From assembly GCF_002813245.1 (NCBI RefSeq), contig NZ_PHUF01000004.1:622001-686000 (forward strand): a DNA stretch of 64,000 nucleotides, given 5' to 3'. Shown piece by piece: positions 57,749 to 64,000 of this stretch. Within the stretch, counting starts at the first letter, position 1, and each line of letters begins with the position of its first letter. This stretch comes from Novosphingobium kunmingense (GTDB lineage: Bacteria > Pseudomonadota > Alphaproteobacteria > Sphingomonadales > Sphingomonadaceae). Made by a program: the position numbers and the translations under genes. Below the pieces are notes generated by a model. It ran no database searches and was not told the origin of the DNA. It worked only from the letters and a program-made list of their open reading frames with translations.

Positions 57749-59845
57749 ATGACCAAGAAATCGTCCGGGACATTGCCCAAGCTCGTGCTCAGTTCCTCGC
57801 GCGACATCCCCTTCGACCAGCTCGTGCTGAGCCAGAAGAACGTCCGGCGCGTGAAGGCGGGCCTCTCGATCGAGGATCTCGCCGAGGACATCTATCGCCG
57901 CACCCTGCTCCAGAGCCTCAACGTCCGCGCCATGGTGGGCGAGGACGGCCAGGAGACCGGCCTGTTCGAGGTCCCGGCCGGCGGCCGGCGGTTCCGCGCG
58001 CTCGAACTGCTAGTGAAATCGAAGCGGATGGCCAAGGACCAGCCGGTCCCCTGCGTGGTGCGCGACGCCGGGATCGCCGAGGAGGACTCGCTCGCCGAGA
58101 ATGTCATGCGTGTTGGCCTGCACCCGCTCGACCAGTTCCGCGCCTTCAGCGCGCTGATCGAGGCCGGTCTGTCGGAAGAGGACATCGCGGCGCGCTTCTT
58201 CGTCTCGCTCTCGACCGTGCGCCAGCGTCTGCGGCTTGCCTCGGTCTCGCCCACGCTGCTCGACGTTTACGGCGAGGATGGCATGACGCTCGAACAGCTC
58301 ATGGCGTTCTCGGTCACTGAAAACCATGCACGCCAGGAGCAGGTCTGGGAGCAGGTCAATGCAGGCCAGCACGTTCCCGCGTACAACATTCGCCGCCTGC
58401 TCACTGAGGACGCGATTGCCGCCAATGACCGGCGCGTCCGATTCATCGGCATCGATGCCTACACCGAGGCCGGCGGCTATGTGATGCGCGACCTGTTCTC
58501 GAACGGCGAGGACGGCTGGCTGCAGGATCCGGAGCTGGTCGAGCAACTCGTCAATGACAAGCTCGCGACTGCCGCAGCTGAGATCGGCGCCGAGGGCTGG
58601 AAATGGGTCGAGGCTGCGATCGACCTGCCTTACGGCTGCGAACGCGGCAAGCGCCGGATCGTCGGCACGACCGTTCCGCTGACCGATGACGAACTGGCGC
58701 GGCGCGATGCGCTGGTCGAGGAATACGACGGCATTGGCGAGGAATATCGCGATTGCTGCGACCTGCCCGACGAGGTCGATGCCCGGCTGACCGAGATCGA
58801 CGCAGAGCTGACCACGCTCAACTGCCGTCCCGTGAGCTACGAACCGGAGGAGCAGGCACGCGCGGGGGTGTTCGTCTCGCTCGCCCACGACGGGCGGCTG
58901 CGCATTGACCGCGGCTATGTCCGGCCCGAGGACGAGCCGGTTGCCGAGGCGAGCGATGCTCCGAACGACGCCGAGGGCGGTCAGCCGGCTGCGGGCCCGG
59001 CCATCACCGTCTGCGGGCAGGCGCAGAATGGAAAGGCACCGGAAGACGAGGACGACGCCATACGGCCGCTGCCCGACCGGCTCGTTTCCGAACTGACCGC
59101 GGTGCGCACGGTTGCGCTGCGCAATGCCCTTGCGCGCGATCCCGACGCTGCGTTCATCGCGGTGCTGCATGCGCTCGCCTTGTCTGTATTCCGTCCGCAT
59201 GGGCAGGCGGGCTGCGTGCAGATCGGCGTGACCCAGGCCTGGCTTGGCAATGTCGCCCCGGATCTGCGCGAAACCCCCTGGAGCGTCGCGATCCAGGAAC
59301 GGCACGAGCAGTGGGCTACACGCCTTCCCGACGAACCCGGTGCGCTGTGGTCTGCCCTGACTGAACTCGCGCTCGAGGAGCAGATGATGCTGCTCGCGCA
59401 CTGTGTCTCGCTTGGGGTCAACGCCCTGTTCGAGCCAGTCAGGGGTTATGACGGTCGCACCTCGGCGCACGGTGTGGCGCAGCGGATCGCCGCCGCCGAT
59501 GCCCTCGCTTCGGTGGTCGGGCTCGACATGGCCGAAGCGGGCTGGACGCCGACGGCCGACAACTACCTTGGCCGCGTCACCAAGCCCCGGATCGTCGAGG
59601 CGGTCCGCGAGGCGAAGGGCGATGCAACCGCGGTGCTGATCGAGCACCTCAAGAAGGGCGACATGGCGCGCGAAGCCGAACGGCTGCTCGACGGCACCGG
59701 CTGGCTCCCCGAGCCACTGAGACTGCCAGTTGCCGAGCCGGAGGACGATCTCGGAGTGAACCCGGATGCCGACGCCGCCGAGCTGCCCGACTTCCTCAAT
59801 CTTGACGCAGCAGGTCACGATCCGATGGCGATCGCCGCCGAATGA
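57749..59845 (+). CDS. ParB/RepB/Spo0J-like protein, long form
   Basis: A 698-aa protein. The N-terminal ParB nuclease/CTPase-like domain shows LVLSQKNVRRVKAGLSIEDLAEDIYRR, FEVPAGGRRFRALELL and DSLAENVMRVGLHPLDQFRAF, followed by a helix-turn-helix EEDIAARFFVSLSTVRQRLRLASV. The remaining 480 residues are acidic and unassigned. Chromosomal ParB is about 300 aa, and no parA is adjacent, so this is the plasmid/ICE-type long variant, possibly a regulator rather than a partition protein. Confidence 0.87.
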   Translation: MTKKSSGTLPKLVLSSSRDIPFDQLVLSQKNVRRVKAGLSIEDLAEDIYRRTLLQSLNVRAMVGEDGQETGLFEVPAGGRRFRALELLVKSKRMAKDQPVPCVVRDAGIAEEDSLAENVMRVGLHPLDQFRAFSALIEAGLSEEDIAARFFVSLSTVRQRLRLASVSPTLLDVYGEDGMTLEQLMAFSVTENHARQEQVWEQVNAGQHVPAYNIRRLLTEDAIAANDRRVRFIGIDAYTEAGGYVMRDLFSNGEDGWLQDPELVEQLVNDKLATAAAEIGAEGWKWVEAAIDLPYGCERGKRRIVGTTVPLTDDELARRDALVEEYDGIGEEYRDCCDLPDEVDARLTEIDAELTTLNCRPVSYEPEEQARAGVFVSLAHDGRLRIDRGYVRPEDEPVAEASDAPNDAEGGQPAAGPAITVCGQAQNGKAPEDEDDAIRPLPDRLVSELTAVRTVALRNALARDPDAAFIAVLHALALSVFRPHGQAGCVQIGVTQAWLGNVAPDLRETPWSVAIQERHEQWATRLPDEPGALWSALTELALEEQMMLLAHCVSLGVNALFEPVRGYDGRTSAHGVAQRIAAADALASVVGLDMAEAGWTPTADNYLGRVTKPRIVEAVREAKGDATAVLIEHLKKGDMAREAERLLDGTGWLPEPLRLPVAEPEDDLGVNPDADAAELPDFLNLDAAGHDPMAIAAE

Positions 59846-59912
59846 GCGGACGCGCGGGGCGGCTCAGGTCGCCCCGTCAGCCTCCATCCCCTATTCGCAA
59901 AGGAGCCATGCC

Positions 59913-60128
59913 ATGGCCATTCCCGACCATGCCCGCGCAAATTTCGAGACGCTGCTCAAGGCCGCCCGTGCTGGCGATCTCGCGCTGATGGAATGCACCG
60001 AGACCCAAAGCGGCGAGACCCGCTACGTCCTCTGCGCCGTCGGTCGCGACAACCAGGACTACGTAATGACCCCGTTTGGCCATCTCGCTCCCGGCAATCC
60101 CTACGAGGCCTACATCCTGCCGGCCTGA
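59913..60128 (+). CDS. DUF6117 family small protein
   Basis: A 71-aa protein, MAIPDHARANFETLLKAARAGDLALMECTETQSGETRYVLCAV..., ending GHLAPGNPYEAYILPA. It matches the pattern of DUF6117, small proteins found in mobile elements next to ParB and strawberry-notch genes. AAAGGAG stands about 8 bases before the ATG at 59913; another ATG at 59908 is out of frame. Function unknown. Confidence 0.82.
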   Translation: MAIPDHARANFETLLKAARAGDLALMECTETQSGETRYVLCAVGRDNQDYVMTPFGHLAPGNPYEAYILPA

Positions 60129-60169
60129 GCTGCGCGCGCCTCACCCACCTCCAATCGAAGGATTTCGAC

Positions 60170-63100
60170 ATGACCTACTCCCCTCTGGCGGGTGCATCCG
60201 TGCGCCCGCTTGCTTCCGCCTGCCCGGAGCAGACTGCTGCCGCGATTATCGCGGCGGCGCACGACCTGCTCGCCCATCTTGCCGCGGGCCGCCGGATTGA
60301 AACCCCCGCGATCCGCACCGCCATGCAATCCGCATTCGGCGCGAGCGATGCCAGCGGGGCCTGGGACTGGAAGGCCGCCTACGAAGCGGTCGAGGTCACG
60401 CAGTTGCTGTTCATGCGGCGCTATGGCCCGGCGATCCACGCCAGGACCACCGACACCTTCGAACGGCTGAAGCTTGTAGAACGCATTGCCCGGCTCGCCC
60501 CGACCCAGACCCGGCGCAGCGAGGAGATGATCAACTTTCAGCAATTCTCGACCCCGTTGGGCCTCGCATGGGTGGCCGGGTTCGCAGCGGGTTTCAACCC
60601 GGGTGAGCTGGTGCTCGAGCCTTCGGGGGGCACCGGGTTGCTCGCGGTGCAGGCCGAACTCGCCGGGTGCAGACTGGCCGTGAACGAAGTCGCCGAGGTT
60701 CGAGCGGCGCTGCTGGGCAGTCTGTTCGAAGGCTCGCAGGTGTCGATGCACGACGCCGCGCAGATACACGACCGCCTCGACGCCGACCTGGTGCCGAGCT
60801 GCATCGTCATGAACCCGCCCTTCTCGACCGCGCTGCATGTCGAGACCCGCGTGGCCGACGCAGCCTTCCGGCATCTGTCATCGGCGCTAGCCCGGCTTGC
60901 CGATGGCGGGCGGCTCGTCGCGATCACCGGCGCGAACTGCGCGCCCGATCACAAGGCGTGGCGCGATGGCTTCGTCCGGTTGCAGGAAAGCGCACGCGTC
61001 GTGTTCACCGCGACGATCGCTGGCAGCGTGTTCGCGCCGCACGGCACTTCGGTCGAAACCCGGTTGACCGTAATCGACAAAGTGCCTGCGGACGCTCCAG
61101 CCCAGTTTCCGGCATCGCCGGGCATGGCCCCCGATCTCGCGACCTTGCTGCGTTGGCTGACGGGCAGGCTTCCGCCGCGTCAGCCCATTGCGGCATCTGC
61201 GATCCAGCCGCCGAGCAAAGCCGCCTGCTTACCCGCTATCAGGACAGCGGGTCCGAAGTCGCGACCTGCTCCGGTCCAGCGAGTCGAGCCATCCGGCGTG
61301 CCGCTCGACTACGACTTGATCGACTGGCGATCGCCCAGCGACGGCAAGCTTTCCGACACGCTCTATGAGCCCTACAAGCTCCAATCGCTTCACATTCCCG
61401 GTGCCCAGACACATCCGACGCGCCTGGTGCAATCGGCGGCGATGTCGACGGTCGCGCCGCCCAAGCCGAGCTATCGTCCGCATCTGCCCGAAGGTCTGGT
61501 CGAACAGGGGCTGCTGTCCGATGCCCAGCTGGAATCGGTGATCTATGCGGGCGAAGCCCATACCGACCATATCGCGGGCAAATGGTCAGTCGATGCCACC
61601 TGGGACAAGGTCGAAGCCGCGCCCGACGACTGCGACACCGCGGTCCGGTTCCGCAAGGGCTGGTTCCTCGGCGATGGCACGGGCGCGGGCAAGGGCCGGC
61701 AGGTTGCGGGCATCGTGCTCGACAACTGGCTCAAGGGCCGCAGACGGGCGGTCTGGATTTCCAAGTCCGACAAGCTGCTCGAGGATGCCCAGCGCGACTG
61801 GAAAGCCCTGGGTCAGGAGCCTTTGCTCGTCACTCCGCTCGCCCGCTTCCGCCAGGGCACGCCGATCAGCCTCGAGCAGGGCATCCTTTTTACGACCTAT
61901 GCCACGCTACGCTCCGATGCCCGCGAGAACCGGGTTTCGCGGGTCCAGCAGATCGTCGATTGGCTCGGGACCGACTTCGACGGGGTCATTGTCTTCGACG
62001 AAAGCCATGCCATGCAAAATGCCGGTGGCGGCAAATCCGACCGGGGCGATTCCACTCCCTCACAGCAGGGGCGTGCCGGACTTCGCCTGCAACACGCGCT
62101 GCCCGATGCCCGCGTGCTCTACGTCTCGGCGACCGGAGCAACGACCGTCGAGAACCTCGCCTATGCCCAGCGGCTTGGCCTCTGGGGCGGTGACGACTTC
62201 CCGTTCGACAAACGCACCGATTTTGTCGCGGCCATCGAGGCAGGCGGTGTCGCAGCAATGGAAGTGCTGGCGCGCGACCTCAAGGCACTCGGCCTCTATG
62301 CCGCCCGCTCTCTCTCCTACGAAGGCGTCGAATACGAGCTGGTCGAGCATCAGCTGACCCCCGACCAGGTCTGCATCTACGATGCCTATGCCGGGGCCTT
62401 TCAGGTCATTCACAACAACCTCGATGCCGCGCTGGAGGCTTCGGGTGTGACCAGCAGCGAGGGCACTTTGAACGCGCAGGCCAAGTCGGCGGCCCGGTCG
62501 GTCTTCGAATCCGCCAAGCAACGCTTCTTCAATCACCTGATCACCGCGATGAAGACGCCAACGCTGATCGCGGCGATCGACCAAGGGCTGGCTGACGGCC
62601 ACGCCGCCGTGGTGCAGATCGTTTCGACCGGCGAAGCCCTGCTTTCGCGGCGCCTCGCAGACATCGATCCGGGCGAATGGAATGACGTTCAGGTCGACAT
62701 CACGCCGCGCGAGTATGTCCTGGACTATCTCCTCCACAGCTTCCCGACCCAACTCCATCAGAGCTACACCGACGGCGATGGCAATCTCGCTTCGCGGCCG
62801 GCCTATGACGACGAGGGCAATGTCGTGCAGTGCCGCGAGGCGATCGAGCGACGCGACCGGCTGATCGAGCAACTCGCCTCAATGGAACCGGTGCAAGGCG
62901 CACTTGACCAGATCGTCCAGCGGTTCGGGACCGACATCGTGGCCGAAGTCACCGGGCGCTCGCGCCGGATCGTGCGCAAGATCGATGCTAATGGCGACCG
63001 TCTCGCCGTGGAGAACCGGCCTGCCCATGCCAACCTCGCCGAAGCCGAGGCATTCATGGAGGACAGGAAGCAAATCCTCGTCTTCTCCGATGCCGGGGGC

Positions 63101-64000
63101 ACCGGGCGCAGCTACCATGCGGATCTTGGCAGCCGGAACCAGCGGCTGCGCCACCACTACCTGCTCGAAGCAGGCTGGAAGGCCGACGCTGCGATTCAGG
63201 GACTAGGTCGCACCAACCGCACCAATCAGGCGCAGCCGCCGCTGTTCCGGCCGGTTGCCTCCAACGTCCAGGCCGAGAAGCGCTTCCTCTCGACCATCGC
63301 GCGACGGCTCGACACGCTGGGAGCGATCACGCGGGGGCAGCGCCAGACAGGCGGCCAGGGGCTATTTCGCCCGGAAGACAACCTCGAAAGCCCCTACGCT
63401 CGCGATGCCCTGCGCCAGCTCTATGTGCTGATCTATGCGGGCAAGGTCGAACACTGCTCGCTTGGCACATTCGAGAGCATGACCGGGCTGTCGCTGACCG
63501 AGGGCAGCGGCTGCTTGAAGGATGAACTGCCGCCGATCACGACCTTCCTCAACCGGCTGTTGGCACTGACAATTGCGATGCAGAACGTGTTGTTCACTGC
63601 GTTCGAGCAGTTGCTCGGCGCCAAGGTCGAGAGCGCGATTGCGTGCGGAGCATACGACATCGGCCTCGAAACGCTGGTGGCCGACAGCTTCACCGTTACT
63701 GGCAGCGAGCCGATCTACGTCCACCCGGCAACAGGGGCGGAGACCAGGCTGCTCACCATCGCCATGCGCGAGCGCAACCAGCCGGTTTCGCTCGACAAGG
63801 CGCTCGACCTGCATCGCGAGCCCGGGGCGCGGTTGCTGATTAACGCCCGCTCGAAGCGCGCGGCGGTCCAATTGCCCGCGCGCAGCGTCATGCTCGACGA
63901 TGGCGAGGTGGAGCGGCGCATCCGTCTGATCCGACCGATGGAGAAGCTGAACTTCGCGCTGAACCATCTGGCGGAGACCAGCTGGGAGCAAGTGGACGAG
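60170..64000 (+). CDS. Methyltransferase-helicase fusion, strawberry-notch type (3' part missing)
   Basis: 1277 codons are in the window, all open, and the gene continues past the right edge. Residues about 115-330 resemble an N6-adenine-type methyltransferase: FQQFSTP (123-129), LEPSGGTGLLAVQAE (SAM loop) and NPPF (215-218). Then a strawberry-notch helicase: P-loop FLGDGTGAGKGRQ (499-511), DESH (610-613), and motif VI QGLGRTNR (1010-1017). The start has GAAGGA 7 bases upstream. Such proteins are common in alphaproteobacterial plasmids and integrative elements. Methylation and unwinding of incoming or element DNA is the probable role. Confidence 0.88.
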   Translation, partial: MTYSPLAGASVRPLASACPEQTAAAIIAAAHDLLAHLAAGRRIETPAIRTAMQSAFGASDASGAWDWKAAYEAVEVTQLLFMRRYGPAIHARTTDTFERLKLVERIARLAPTQTRRSEEMINFQQFSTPLGLAWVAGFAAGFNPGELVLEPSGGTGLLAVQAELAGCRLAVNEVAEVRAALLGSLFEGSQVSMHDAAQIHDRLDADLVPSCIVMNPPFSTALHVETRVADAAFRHLSSALARLADGGRLVAITGANCAPDHKAWRDGFVRLQESARVVFTATIAGSVFAPHGTSVETRLTVIDKVPADAPAQFPASPGMAPDLATLLRWLTGRLPPRQPIAASAIQPPSKAACLPAIRTAGPKSRPAPVQRVEPSGVPLDYDLIDWRSPSDGKLSDTLYEPYKLQSLHIPGAQTHPTRLVQSAAMSTVAPPKPSYRPHLPEGLVEQGLLSDAQLESVIYAGEAHTDHIAGKWSVDATWDKVEAAPDDCDTAVRFRKGWFLGDGTGAGKGRQVAGIVLDNWLKGRRRAVWISKSDKLLEDAQRDWKALGQEPLLVTPLARFRQGTPISLEQGILFTTYATLRSDARENRVSRVQQIVDWLGTDFDGVIVFDESHAMQNAGGGKSDRGDSTPSQQGRAGLRLQHALPDARVLYVSATGATTVENLAYAQRLGLWGGDDFPFDKRTDFVAAIEAGGVAAMEVLARDLKALGLYAARSLSYEGVEYELVEHQLTPDQVCIYDAYAGAFQVIHNNLDAALEASGVTSSEGTLNAQAKSAARSVFESAKQRFFNHLITAMKTPTLIAAIDQGLADGHAAVVQIVSTGEALLSRRLADIDPGEWNDVQVDITPREYVLDYLLHSFPTQLHQSYTDGDGNLASRPAYDDEGNVVQCREAIERRDRLIEQLASMEPVQGALDQIVQRFGTDIVAEVTGRSRRIVRKIDANGDRLAVENRPAHANLAEAEAFMEDRKQILVFSDAGGTGRSYHADLGSRNQRLRHHYLLEAGWKADAAIQGLGRTNRTNQAQPPLFRPVASNVQAEKRFLSTIARRLDTLGAITRGQRQTGGQGLFRPEDNLESPYARDALRQLYVLIYAGKVEHCSLGTFESMTGLSLTEGSGCLKDELPPITTFLNRLLALTIAMQNVLFTAFEQLLGAKVESAIACGAYDIGLETLVADSFTVTGSEPIYVHPATGAETRLLTIAMRERNQPVSLDKALDLHREPGARLLINARSKRAAVQLPARSVMLDDGEVERRIRLIRPMEKLNFALNHLAETSWEQVDE

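Noticed and set aside
57749..59845. Chromosomal partition parB near the origin
   Set aside because: The protein is more than twice the usual length, has no parA partner, and sits among mobile-element families.

Overview
The window looks like a chromosome segment of a GC-rich alphaproteobacterium of the order Sphingomonadales (Novosphingobium/Sphingobium-like). This rests on base composition, on the XrtA-type exopolysaccharide genes, and on families I associate with sphingomonads (DUF6662, the DUF932/ParB/DUF6117/strawberry-notch set). I could not run a search, so the genus is an inference.

Region 1 (1-27.2 kb) reads as ordinary chromosome. It holds a partial DUF4126 gene, a MaoC/thiolase/carboxymuconolactone-decarboxylase lipid operon, and an exopolysaccharide block (acyltransferase, O-antigen-ligase-like protein, divergent XrtA-type glycosyltransferase). 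Then come gltBD, an ATP-grasp enzyme, uracil-DNA glycosylase, a short RNase D, and lptC-lptA running into a nucleotidyltransferase and a WcaI-type glycosyltransferase. mutS, a malic enzyme, a CitE-like lyase and a TSUP permease complete it.

Region 2 (27.2-33.4 kb) is a defence-type island. A four-gene minus-strand operon encodes a ubiquitin-like/E2 fusion, a JAB-peptidase/E1 fusion, a DUF6527 protein and a 72-aa protein of unknown function. Facing it is an XRE repressor plus HExxH metallopeptidase pair that resembles CapH/CapP. The two divergent promoters each have their -35 box inside one of two adjacent CAAGC palindromes, so one repressor could control both sides. An AbiE type IV toxin-antitoxin pair follows, with its own inverted-repeat operator.

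Region 3 (33.5-53.9 kb) is metal and redox cargo. It contains a complete copper-efflux set (CusF, CusA, CusB, CusC and two small Met/Cys-rich exported proteins), a GNAT/FMN-reductase pair and an aldo/keto reductase. Next is an operon behind a Fur-box-like site: porin, DUF6662, FMN-binding protein, ApbE flavin transferase and a membrane protein. A tightly overlapping operon of unknown function follows: P-loop NTPase, ABC transporter with an eroded ATPase domain, alpha/beta hydrolase and OprP-like porin. A divergent MerR / MerT-like / GDCCVxC / bacterioferritin-like set ends the region.

Region 4 (54.1-64 kb) looks like the backbone of an integrative or plasmid element: a CoiA-like nuclease, a small conserved protein, a DUF932 protein, a ParB-like protein, a DUF6117 protein and a methyltransferase-helicase of the strawberry-notch type that runs off the right edge. 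Two of these genes share a near-identical hairpin-forming leader of about 80 bp. I saw no rRNA, tRNA, CRISPR array, transposase or integrase.
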